A stretch of DNA of 64,000 nt, taken from assembly GCA_914767715.1 (NCBI GenBank), contig OU612068.1:1674001-1738000 (forward strand), written 5' to 3'. The notes beneath the pieces are model-generated. The model worked only from the letters and a program-made list of their open reading frames with translations. It was not told the origin of the DNA and did no database searches. Below are positions 30,401 through 41,419 of this stretch, piece by piece. The number at the start of each line of letters is the position of its first letter. Position 1 is the first letter of the stretch. Position numbers and translations under genes: made by a program. Source of the stretch: Membranipora membranacea (taxonomy: Eukaryota > Bryozoa > Gymnolaemata > Cheilostomatida > Membraniporidae).

Positions 30401-30503
30401 ACAGGCTAGCACTGATAGCTCACATGCTAACAAAGACTTAAAATCCTCAGCTGAGCCTATGGAGGTCACAGAGGGATCAGCTGTACCGAGCTCAACTCTA
30501 TAA
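27473..30503 (+). CDS. PCGF4-like: BMI1/PCGF4-type Polycomb RING finger protein, 379 aa
   Basis: Seven exons: 27473-27584, 27969-28065, 28303-28406, 28641-28746, 29183-29324, 29689-29769 and 30006-30503 (TAA); all phases agree. The start [16 protein letters not shown] matches the usual N-terminus of BMI1/MEL18. A C3HC4 RING follows with C18, C21, C34, H36, C39, C42, C53 and C56. [10 protein letters not shown] and the segment [19 protein letters not shown] are also typical. The RAWUL domain (about 158-225) contains [20 protein letters not shown], the wording of the PCGF2/4 branch rather than PCGF1/3/5/6. The tail is Ser/Thr/Glu-rich and low in complexity, as in BMI1. With a RING1 protein the family forms PRC1, which monoubiquitinates histone H2A. 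AATAAA is at 30662-30667. Confidence 0.93.
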
Positions 30504-30661
30504 TTGAAAAACCTGAGGCTTCACCACCACAAAGCAACCTATGAGGTACCATATAAGTTCTGTAAGGGAACAGTTGAGGACACTGAATTATTGTTTTTGA
30601 GTGAATCGCTGATTCCTGTTGGTATTCATTATGTATAGTAAATTTTGTTGATCATATTTGC

Positions 30662-30775
30662 AATAAATGTTAATTGATGTAAATAGATACTCCTTTAATG
30701 AATTTCTCTCAATACAAGTATTATATATGTTTATACTTATTGTAAATAGCTTGTTGTTGTTTCATTTGGTTTATT
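30662..30775. terminator. Facing poly(A) signals of two convergent genes
   Basis: AATAAA on the plus strand (30662-30667, PCGF-like gene) and on the minus strand (TTTATT at 30770-30775, TSP1-like gene). The 3' ends of the two genes lie within about 120 bp and may overlap. Confidence 0.55.
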
Positions 30776-30788
30776 AAGAATACAGACA

Positions 30789-32227
30789 TTAGGCTAAACC
30801 CAAAATGTTCAAGTTTGCTTTCAAATCTTCCATTTCCTTGAGTTTTTCTGTGTTGGGTTGTTGCTGCTCCGCATCTAGAGCAGTGTGAAGAAGTTTCAAG
30901 TTTTTCATCATTTCTCTGTGGATAATCTGTTGGGAGGGAGTTAGACCTGGGATTCCTAATTCTGGGGGTGCTGAAATACGTAGTAAAAAGTCAATATGGT
31001 AATAAGCTAACAGTGACGATGATGTAAATTATGTAATTATAAAATGATTTAAAATTTGAAATATGACTTATCTAATAAAGTCAAAGATTGAATGAGACAC
31101 ATTGTCACTATGATCGAGAGGTAACAATATCAAAGGTGATGATTTCTATTTTTATGCCTAACATGAGAGAGATGGCAACATATTATCTATCCATCTCCCT
31201 CATGATTGGCCACATTTCAGAAATCAACACCCTCATGTGGGTAGGTCACATCTTTTAATACAGTATCATTCTATGAGCAGCTAACCTAGTCGCTGCATGT
31301 TGTTTCTACTCCACATATTTCCAATCTGCGTTTTCTGCCATCTCAGCAAAACCATCAACACTATATAGAGCAGAGCCAGTATGAGAAGGTGTATGATAAA
31401 TCGACGTGTATCTTCTTCAGTCCAGAGCTGCTGAGCTGCCATTATCAAGCAATTCATTGTCATTAATATGTAAAAATACGGTGGAACCAAGGAGATAACA
31501 TTCTGTTCTGTATCTATCGACAGGCGCTGTGTGTCAGCGGCTCTAACATCAACTTCTCCCAGTTATAGGTTCCTAAACTCAGCAGCTGACAGGATTGATT
31601 GGAAATACTCACAAGATCTCAATTTACAAATCTAATTTCAGGTTTTGCGGGCCCTATATGCGCCAGCGGAGCTAATTATCTCACCTGCTGCCGGATTTTT
31701 ACAGTCCACTGCCAGATTTATTACACATTTACGGATCTCAGTTTCCAGTTGTGATGAGTTTTGTCCTCGTGTTACCGTAGGTATTCTCCATCTTGCTTGA
31801 TAGCCAACACCACAAGTCTCACTGACAGAAACAGAGAAATATAATTGGTGAATACATAGACTTAAATAATAAATATTGTTAAGTCTATGGTGAGTACCAG
31901 AGTTCATGATCAGTTCATGAAAAGTAAAGATAAGTATAACAATGTTTCCAGTTTATTTTGGTCTATCTTCTTGTGATTTTGCTGAGTCATATTGTTCCAC
32001 CATGTACATTGCCTTGCTTTAAACCAACTGCATGGCTCTGTACCAAAAAAAAACAAAGATTATCAACGTCAAGAATGAGAGTAGACTCAAAACTATATTT
32101 ACCTACATATAGCCCCATTCCAGTGCCAATTGTACCACTCATTCCACTGTATGCTTGAACACGCTTCAGGTATGCTTTTCCCACCAGTTTGTGTACAGCT
32201 GATAGCTAATTCTTCTAGAGCTCCCAT
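30789..32227 (-). CDS. Small TSP1-like membrane protein, 5' end uncertain
   Basis: Minus-strand exons 32103-32227 (from the first in-frame ATG), 31685-31821, 31286-31507 and 30789-30970 (TAA) join in phase to 221 residues. Residues 28-54 read W-x2-W-x2-W ... CSETCGVGYQARWR, the core of a thrombospondin type 1 repeat. Two hydrophobic segments follow (about 91-110 and 124-142), then a cytoplasmic tail with a charged helix. The frame continues upstream of the ATG to an acceptor at 32295, with a further cysteine (NYKVLCGSEISSK), so a first exon with a signal peptide probably lies above and was not found. The acceptor at 31507 has a weak pyrimidine tract. I do not know the family. Confidence 0.6.
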
Positions 32228-32294
32228 TTTAGAACTTATTTCAGAGCCACACAGAACTTTGTAGTTTACCCCAAAGTTAATTTGTGCATTGGGA

Positions 32295-32980
32295 CTTTAC
32301 TTGCTGTTACTTCATTGTTGTTCTACATATTGAGTGCAGTGCATCATATATCACACATTTCCCATTATGATGATATCAGGTATCTCAGTTTGAAACATCT
32401 TACAGCACACATTGGGTGATGTTTATGAACTTGATATGACAGTTTGACACCATGGCTTCAATTTTCATCATCAGCATAATGAAGCTTTATGAACACTTGC
32501 TCTGGTGGTAATCACATGTATGTAAATGAAGGCACAGTCACCAAATTTTATCCCCAAATGTACACTGGGTTGTCTTACTATGTTACAAAAGGGGACAACT
32601 CTGAAAAGGGATGTTTGATAACGAAATGCTTCAAAATATACTACCAGGGTATATCCCACCCTCTCTGATACCACCATTATATTATTATAATACTTCTCTT
32701 AATGTTGTAATCAAACTTTATATTTTTGCAACTAGACAGCTGAATTGTACCAGGGAGGGTGGGATCCCACCCTCCCTGATTGTACCTTGGCAGAAACCGC
32801 AGATTTGTCTCAAGCCAATGCTTTCTATTCAAGATTATTCGAAAAAAAGAAATTTGTTTATCATTCGTTACGTTAGACATTCGCATTTGAGCGGGAAGAC
32901 TTTTTGTCAGCCATATTATTGGGCGTAACTCTCCCAGCTGTTCAAAAAACTAACCACTAATTTTACTCTATTTACTAGTC
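32295..32980. other. Intergenic between divergent genes, with repeats
   Basis: Between the TSP1-like gene (-) and the first Ly6 gene (+). Holds a ~40-bp segment (32601-32640) that recurs at 35.67 kb and a perfect GC-rich palindrome (32751-32778). Confidence 0.5.
32747..32786. repeat. Palindrome CAGGGAGGGTGGGA/TCCCACCCTCCCTG
   Basis: Perfect 28-bp palindrome centred on GGATCC, flanked by TTGTACC on the left and TTGTACC on the right. Looser copies lie near 14231, 16501, 32646 and 55021. Confidence 0.7.
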
Positions 32981-34109
32981 ATGACAAAATGGATACTACT
33001 TTACTTATTGATAACCACTCTGGGGTTTATGCATAATGCTGAAGGTATGTTGTACAGAATATAGCCACATAATTTTATTGACCGCATGATATGCAACAAA
33101 TATAATCAAGCAGTGCAGAGCGAAGATAAGAAAGTCTTTCTGTTAATTTTGTCATCGACAAGCTACAATGATTGCGGTTGTATGTAGGGTACTTCCAGAC
33201 TTTCAAGAAATATATGATGGGGTGGGTAACAAAATGAAGCATCAGAACAAGATGTCATTAGCTGCACCGTTAATACTGTGCAGGATAGACAATGGTCCTG
33301 GGTTTAGGGTCATGCCATCCAAGCATCAGTTTGGAGAAGACCAGATTGTGTTTTAGATCGGTTGTGCACTGCGAAGGAAAATCACGATTTGATGTTCCAG
33401 TGACTCAGCTCCTCAAACAAACCCACGTCAAAGACAGAAGTTATGATCTGCTGTTACTACTGTTGACAGTGCATGTAAACCCAACCTTGATATCTGATTT
33501 TTACACAGTATATTTTTGCAGTGATTTATTTTTTTAGCTGGACGAAGATGTTATGAATGTGCATCAAGGAGTGAACTGGATGATAAAGTTTGCCCTGTTG
33601 GGGAGGCAATGCCTACAACAATTAAGTCCGTTGAGTGTCCCTACGGCTACGACTACTGTAGGGTGAGTATTATTATTATCTCATATAGATTTACTGCTCT
33701 ATATTGGAATAGTCAGAATATTATATGTTCTGACAGTGTAAATGATAGACCGTTGTATGAATTTCTCTATTCACCATCGACTGATTGTGGCACTGGTAGC
33801 TCTGCTCTGTACATAGTAGTCAAATCAGGTTACATGCTCACACGTTTCACATGGATCTAAACCAATGTTCGTATCTGGCTGTTATTACAGAAGACACAAG
33901 TATCAGGTAACATGTTATCAAATGAGCCCTTTCGACCGCTGTACGTGGCCCGATCATGTGCTAGGAGCTGCTTTACTTCTTCTCGCTTCCATGCTTTAGG
34001 AGCACATGTCTACTGCTGTAACGAGGATAATTGTAACAACGGACATCAACTCAAGTTTTCTATCGTTATTGTTCTCATTACTAACTTGGCTATTTGTCTT
34101 CTTGTTTGA
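32981..34109 (+). CDS. Ly6/uPAR three-finger protein 1, GPI-type, 135 aa
   Basis: Three exons: 32981-33044, 33538-33662 and 33891-34109 (TGA). Exon 1 codes a signal peptide (KWILLYLLITTLGF). Exons 2 and 3 give one Ly6/uPAR domain that starts with RRCYECAS and ends with the family hallmark CCNEDNCN. A hydrophobic C-terminus without a cytoplasmic tail (FSIVIVLITNLAICLLV) suits GPI attachment. Intron phases are 1 and 0, identical to the next gene. Proteins of this kind act at the cell surface as ligands or modulators of receptors; no specific partner can be inferred. Confidence 0.87.
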
Positions 34110-34530
34110 TAAAAAGTGACCCAAAGACATCATTTTACTTCCAAGTGGTTGATTCTTGAACTATTAGGTCTCTCAAGCGCATATAAAACATCCAATGATC
34201 GTATTACTATGTTCTAAGGTCTTGCAACAGGAGTTTTATAATTCTCCATCCATGTAATAAAATGCACACATTCTAAAAAACACCAGTCTTTCCTTTCAAC
34301 ATAACTATCTTAATCCTCCCTACGACGATAATGTTTCGTATCACCACTACACCAATTATTAGTTTTCATAAAGTTATGAATCTTCATTCATTTTCGTGAA
34401 ATGGCCTGTTGTCTTACACCAGTAACAACAATGAAGTATGACATAACTTCTCAGTGTGATATTCTTCTCTGTTGCTAAGTTAGCAGGAAAATATCAATCT
34501 TTGCAAGATATTACTCATGTGATTTATATC

Positions 34531-35979
34531 ATGGCTGTCACTACTTCCATACCTGCATTTTTGGTGATGACTTTTGCGATGTTTAATATTTTCATATCCC
34601 TAGGTAAGTTTATGAATCATCAATCGATTTGGTACTACATTTTCACTTCTTGGCCAATCCAATCCCTCCTCCCGTACACTACTATATGAGTGAGTTCATA
34701 GAAAGTAAGAAGATGCAGATTGTCTGTATTCTCTGATTCCAAGGTCATCTTTAACATGATGTGGCGAAGGAGATCTTGATGATGTGTCTGCAAAGAAGCT
34801 CAACCATATTAATAAATGACAGCTTCTTGTTATGTGATATTCAACAAGGGCCCTTTGTTTCATAGGTATACAGTACTTTCGATAGCAGTCTTTCGTAGCC
34901 TTGTTTGTGTGTGGATAAGACAAGATCAGCATTATAGTGCTGTAATTACGAATCACTGGAGTATTCATCGGTGATGTGTCACAGTAATATACAGCTCAGA
35001 ATTATATTTAATATCAGTGGTCACAGATCTGTATGTGTTTGATTTGATGAAGATTGACATCTAATTATAAGGTTACAAGTTGTCTGCTCATGTTAAAAGG
35101 AGGGACAACTACATCATTTACCTGCTCTTCACAACACAGGTTTCATGTTGTAGCTCGACATGGCATATCTGCCAACAGAAGGTGCTATCAGTGCTCTACA
35201 GATGCTGCATCTCCTTACGAGCAGTGTGATGGGAAAAACGTAACCCACCTCAATCCTCAGTACTGCCCTGAAGACTATGGATTTTGTACGGTGAGCTTAT
35301 GAAAATGCTTACATCAAGGAGTTCTCCTTGGTTACAGCTATTATTACCAGTTCAAAGTGTAACATTTGTATTTGCTCTTCTACATCACTTGCCTGTACTG
35401 CAGTTGGTGAAACGGTACTAACATCGAGCACGCAGGCTTTTCACTGCCAGGTAATTGGTGCCCACAGTGGCCTGGATTCCAGCCCCATTGAGGAGCATTT
35501 CTTAATTGAGCGCTCCTGCTCCCCAACTCCCCCAGGTGTATCTATTATTGATTTCTAATTACAAACCAGGGTATGGTTAAATGTGTAATGAATACCAAGC
35601 AGCCACACGCCACACATCATACAAGACTTTGATTAGCTCGAGGGTTTGGAGGTGGGATTTTGTGGCCTTTGAAAAGGGATGTTTGATAACAAAATGCTAC
35701 AAAAACCCATTTTGAGCTGCCCCAGCTCTTAGACTATCTTTATTCTATTGACAGCTCATTGAAGTAGCTCCGGCAGCAGGATACGATATGCTGGGCAGTC
35801 TTATAGGAGGTATAGTGTATGAAGAAAGGGCATGCAGTAAATACTGTCACGAAAGTGAATCCAAAATCGCCGCCACTAATATGTACTGTTGTGCGACAGA
35901 TGGCTGCAATGCTTCCAACACGCCAATCATCAGTAGAGTGATACTGGTGTTTATGAGTTTACTTCTATATGCAGTATGA
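34531..35979 (+). CDS. Ly6/uPAR three-finger protein 2, GPI-type, 144 aa
   Basis: Exons 34531-34603, 35154-35290 and 35755-35979 (TGA), with the same architecture and the same intron phases (1, 0) as the preceding gene. Signal peptide IPAFLVMTFAMFNIFISL; domain from RRCYQCST to CCATDGCN; one Asn-Val-Thr sequon; hydrophobic GPI-type tail ending VILVFMSLLLYAV. The TAG acceptor at 35153 was preferred over the CAG at 35139 because it mirrors the first gene and keeps frame. The two domains are strongly diverged, so the duplication is old. Confidence 0.85.
35396..35560 (+). mobile_element. SINE-like segment inside a Ly6-gene intron
   Basis: A box-B-like GGATTCCAGCC, with a tail CTGCTCCCCAACTCCCCCAGGTGTATC that resembles the tail of the SINE at 17.4 kb. 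The head is too degraded to identify. Confidence 0.35.
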
Positions 35980-37588
35980 AATCAACAAACATTCAATGAG
36001 ATAATATACTGTGCAGCACACATACCAACTAAATATATTTGCTTGAGTTTTATTCACTACATACTTGAGATTTTGAAATATCTAGGGGTTCCATCATCAG
36101 CCAATTTAAATTTTTGTATGTATCAATAAACTAAAAGATGTCCAAACAATTTGGTTGCAGGCTTGTTTTTCTGTTATGACGTTAGATGGAGTCTCTAGAA
36201 TAAAATGGACACATATTTTTCCTTTCTATTAGTGCTTTCTGATATCACAGGTATATACAGAGCTTGTCTATCAGATAGTTAAGGGAGGCTCAGGGAAAAC
36301 AAATTGAGTAGGCCAAATAGTAGCATCCACGTTCATTTCCTAACTGCTTTTTTACAGGTGTTATTTCTGCCCACTCATATTTATACAGGTCTTACAGGTG
36401 CTATTCATGTACATGTGATCAGGTTACTGTGACTCTCTGTTGATGTCTATACAAACAGAGTTTGGACAGGGAATATAATAGGTTAAAATATGAATTGTAC
36501 TCAGTCATTCTTTGCCTGTTTTTTCTGTGACTGTCATTAATCAAAATTATCGTTGCTCTTCCACTCTAATAAAAAAGATAATCCTCTGACTGGGCTGAAC
36601 CGCTTGTTCAATTTGGACTTTGTACATCAGGCGCATAGGGTTTCTTTACCAATGTTCAGAATCACCTCGCATTGAAACAAAATGTTACACTAATTTACTT
36701 TAGTAACCATGGTTTCTAATGTCACCCTGTGATGGTAGTTTATGAATCCTTATCTCTCCTCTAATGTATTTAGTGTTACTTTACTACCTGCACAAAACCT
36801 TGAACATAAACCCAGGTACCAGGACATCTGATTAAACCACATCTTACAGCAATATAAGCAACCCACAATAACCATGTGATGCAATATTTGGGTATATAAA
36901 ACGACCTGGACTGATTCCCTGCGATCTGGTTATTAGGATTACAAACACATATCTATGACACGACTCAGATCTCAAAACAAGATATTATCACAGAGTAAGT
37001 ATATATCCTTACTCTGTGATAATATCTAATCATGAATCTCATCTAAAATTTTCCCTCTAATTGAAAAACTGATTATTTGGTGACTTGTCAGCCTACAACC
37101 AGATTGAGTTGTCTTATACCGACTGCAGAGAAAGCGAAATGACTGGTAAATAAATATGTTTTATTGCATTGATTCTTGAGTAGAAAAAGTCTCAGTACGG
37201 CAAGTAGCACCTAAGCAATATTCATAATGATTTGACTGGCTTTCCTATCAAACGAGTTCAGGTTTTAAGAAAGTAATATCTCTGTATAATGCGGGTACTA
37301 ATATAAAATAAGGTAATAGTGTGCTGCCACTTCATGCGTATATAAGAACAAGATTCAAACTCATAAATATGTATATCATTTAGAATCGACTGTGATGTGA
37401 GAATTTGAGATCTCAGTAAATAATGTTTAAAATTCTGCTACGGTAGGAGGACGACTGTTATTAGTTGGCTTGAAGCCTTGAGCACAGGCAATGATTAAAA
37501 AAAGAAATTAAATGGCAAAAAGTTCATAATTTCATCAGATCTTGTTAATCTGTGTCAACTCTTGTGCCTGTGTTCGCCTCTTCTAAAT
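35980..37588. other. Intergenic, hairpin element only
   Basis: No coding exon seen. Contains the perfect hairpin described at 36980-37027. Confidence 0.5.
36980..37027. repeat. Perfect 20-bp-arm hairpin element
   Basis: AGATATTATCACAGAGTAAG and its exact inverse enclose 8 bp. Half-copies of the arm occur at about 39478-39512 and 62302-62330, so this is a small repeat family. Confidence 0.7.
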
Positions 37589-40500
37589 TTATTCTTTCTT
37601 GTCTTTTCCTTTGAGTTTTGCGGGTAGCGGTATATAACTTACTACACCAGATCCAACCGCGGCTGTTTTACTGAGTACATTTCCAGTGGCATCTTTTGAA
37701 GCGACTGCAACATCTACCCCTTTACCTGTAAATTACAAATGAATCATAATTAAGCCTCTTCACAGAAACTTATCATGCCTCAGAACCTTAAGCCCATACA
37801 TGATTTTGATAAAATGGAGGAAATTAATATTTTACTCCAAAATCATCACGTAACTCCATAGACGTAATATTAAGTCTATTTGTAACTCCAATTGTAGCAG
37901 TATAAATGGCATTGTGGGATACATCTTGTCAAAATTCCATGTCTATTAGTAGATGAGCAAGCTGTGAGCTGTTGGGTGAGCCTTGGGATGAGCTCAGCCT
38001 CATGAGATAATTGACAGGCTATCTTATTCTCTTATTCTCCCATTCATGATTTTATGTTTGGGAATTTATTTCATTGTCATTTCACAATAACACTAACAAT
38101 GTTAGCGGGCATTCCTCCTTATAGCTATAGGCTACTAGCTGACTGGGAAACATTTCATCTAATTGAAACAACTATGTCCAGTGTATAGCTTGGGAAACTC
38201 ACAGCTGTTTTTAATGATAGATGATAGACTTGATCTTATTGTTTCATAGTTGATTAGTAAGCTGAATAGTTGACTATTTTGACAGTAGGCATGAGTATCA
38301 TTAATTCAGTCTATGAATGGTAGTATATGCTACTATGCTACCAGCTTTCTTGAAATCAAGGGAAGCAGATGGGATCTCAAAAGTCACAAGCAGTCTGGAA
38401 TATGCGGGTCGATATCCCATATCCTTGTTTACAAGGCCAACCGAAGGCAAATCTGACTCTGGGAAACCCTCAAGGGATAACACAAATCCCACTAGGCCTA
38501 AGACATTTTCGCTGTCGTGGTGGTTTATAGAGGTGTATTATCTGTTAAAAAGTTCTTTCGAAAGTACACCTGCTCCTTGTAGAATGGGATGGCTGCTCAA
38601 AGATCGAAAAATGTGTAGATCTGGACTAACACCACACTAGGTATATAACAGGGAAACAATTCAAAAGTCATTCTTTTGCCAAAATCAAACAACATGAGAC
38701 TGTCTGAAGGATGACAGCAAAGGTAACTCGCCCTTTTTCCTCACTTACCTAGTACCCATTTAGTGCCGTTATATCCCATACCAGCAGCTCCAGTAGCAGC
38801 GTTATATACACCGCCTACAGCTCCTGATGATAACCTCCACAGGAAACTGGGCTGTGGCTGATCATCTAAAACAAACATCCGATATATAAAACTTATCAGC
38901 GTGAAAGTCTGTCACAGTCTCTGAGATCTCTGGACTTTGAACTCACAATATCCAAACACTCAGGTGTTAAGCCAGGCCGTGACAGCACACAGAAATATCT
39001 GTTGCCTATGTTTATCATAACATTATTGAATAAGGCATTGATAGGTATACGAGTATATAGTATCTAAGTTATGTTTAAGAGTGGATATTACTTCTAAACC
39101 CGTAACATTCTTATAGTGGTGAAATGAAGAAGCTGTTCGTTAGACTTGAGTACATATTACATGGTGCATACTTTATCGTACATTTTTTGCTTGTTACCCG
39201 GCAATTACACGTACATTGCCGAGGGAATGACATGAGGGAATGACATGAGATCAAAGTTCCCGCAGGCACCTTGCTCTTGTTGTCCTTGCGTGATCTTTAA
39301 TTCCTCTTTTATCAATGCATTGTGTCACTAAAGGACTCATACATTGAAACAGGCGGACATTGTATGATTAACACAACCCGCACCGAGAGGTACTTCCTTC
39401 ATATTGTCGGACAGCTTTCAGCCCTGTTTCAGCTAACCCAAAGGCTAGAATTACACCAGAGAAACTGTATGACTATTTCACAGAGTAAGGATATATCTTA
39501 CTATGTGACTATCTATTCTCAAACGCTAAATATTCAGTCACCTGGGCATCTGGATTGAGCCAGAATTTTATAATTAAACCTTGTCATTGTTTCTCCTGAA
39601 GCCTACACAAGTCTTACATGATTAATGATATCTTTATCAGCTGTCAACCACCTTAATATACATTATGAGAAAGAGAAACTAATTACAACCACTGAATGGT
39701 ACATCACCGGTGGTGCCACGTGAATGCTGTGATTAATAAGTAAGGGCGTCTCAGGCAAAGTCCTGGATTAATGAATATTCATGATTTATGTTAGCTTGCT
39801 AGACAGTGGGGATAACAGAAAGCTTATATACTCAAACTAAAGCCATAGATCAACTAACCATCAATATTGAGTCCTAAATCACCATCAACTACATGATGAA
39901 GAGCATGAATGAATGTAAACCATAATAAATCCTGCTGCTAGACCAGCTCTTTTGCAAATAGATATAAGCCTTAGTTAAACCAGTTCAATATATGCTTCTA
40001 GGTGTACACAGCTCATACAGCATATCCAGTCATTACCAAAACAACCATTAATATTATTTGACTGTAAAATCAGTCCTCAGGGAGTACAAGGAGGTAAATA
40101 GAACAGGCGTACCTGTTGTCGTCTTTGGGTCTGCAGACTGCTGAGTTGTGCTCTCTTCGTTCACATCATCTTCTGATGTGATTACTTCTACAGTCTCGGA
40201 GGTTTGCTGTAATAAAAATAAGTCGTATTACATATTAATCTGCTGACTTAATTCATACAGACACTGTTAAGACATCATGTTCTTACAATTTTTGCTTACT
40301 CTAAAGGCGTACATCCAGGTTTGCTGACATTAACGTGAATCAGAAGGGAGCTTGGCTGGTATGCGACTTAACTTGGTTAGGTGTGAAGAGAAAATCACAC
40401 TTTAAAATCAATTTTTATTATTGATGTACATAAACCTGACAAGCTGGCTCAGCAACACCTACAGTATACCAGGGATAGCTGCTTGTTAACGTCACTACTG

Positions 40501-41419
40501 ATTTATTGCACTATTGGATTAGGTTATATGGTTCTTATGATAGCAAGAGACGCTCGATGGTTGGATATGGGGCTGCCGCTGCTGATGGATATAATCCAGA
40601 GAAACCACATCGGTGCATGTTGGATGTAATCCACAAAAATCCTGGCAAACCACATAGGTGCATCTTGCTCTAGGGGGACCATCGAAATCCTTCCCGCAGT
40701 CAACTTTGTATACAGCGTGTTATCTATACAATTAACTTTTAATTTGACTGGATGGGTAATTCTCCAGGACAAGCTATAGAGAGTTAAACAACCCATTATA
40801 ACGAATATCTGTGAATATATCTAACACCATCAGGGTTGAGATAAAAGGTGTAAAGTAGCCTGTGTGTAAAGAGCTGATTGCAGACATCGATTAATGTAAC
40901 ACATGATGTGGTACATAATCTGCAGTGCAGTGGCAGTATTAATATCGCTATTATTTGAAGGTGCATCGATCAATGCAATCGCCAACACGATAGGAATTCA
41001 TGCATAGTTCTCAAATCTCTAAGATCTAAGTTCAGACAATAAGACTTATCCTTTATCAACATTCTAGAGCTCTATTTGTTGACAAGGCACTGACTGGCTG
41101 TAGAATTATCAGAGCAAGTGAACTTTGACTCAAATCAATTTACTACAGCTGCAGCTACTGGTCGGCGCAAACTAACATCACCTCAGACACATCATTGATT
41201 ATAAATAGGTACCTGGCTGGATAGCTCTCCAGACAGGTTAATAGGTTATCAAGCCAATACCATGTCATTAGAACTAGAATGATATTACTCTTTAGTTATT
41301 ACTCTGACCAAGGAAATGAATTTTGAAGAATCGAATTCAATCATGCTAATCAGAAATGTTAATACCTTGGTTGTACAAGATGAGATTGCTGATGTCATAG
41401 ATCCGAATCTGGTAGTCAT
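37589..41419 (-). CDS. TMEM263-like: TMEM263-like membrane protein, 133 aa
   Basis: Exons 41366-41419, 40113-40206, 38749-38865 and 37589-37725 (TAA) join in phase. The N-terminal half is acidic and Ser/Thr-rich (SEDDVNEESTTQQSADPKTT). Then follows a Gly/Ala/Val-rich amphipathic to hydrophobic core starting LWRLSSGAVGGVYNAATGAA. The C-terminus SKTAAVGSGVVSYIPL plus a Lys-rich tail (KLKGKDKKE) resembles the end of vertebrate TMEM263 (VGSAVVNKVPL plus lysines). TMEM263 is a small membrane protein tied to skeletal growth in vertebrates. The last three exons are convincing; the first (MTTRFGSMTSAISSC) is accepted only because it keeps phase and has a fair start context. Confidence 0.68.
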
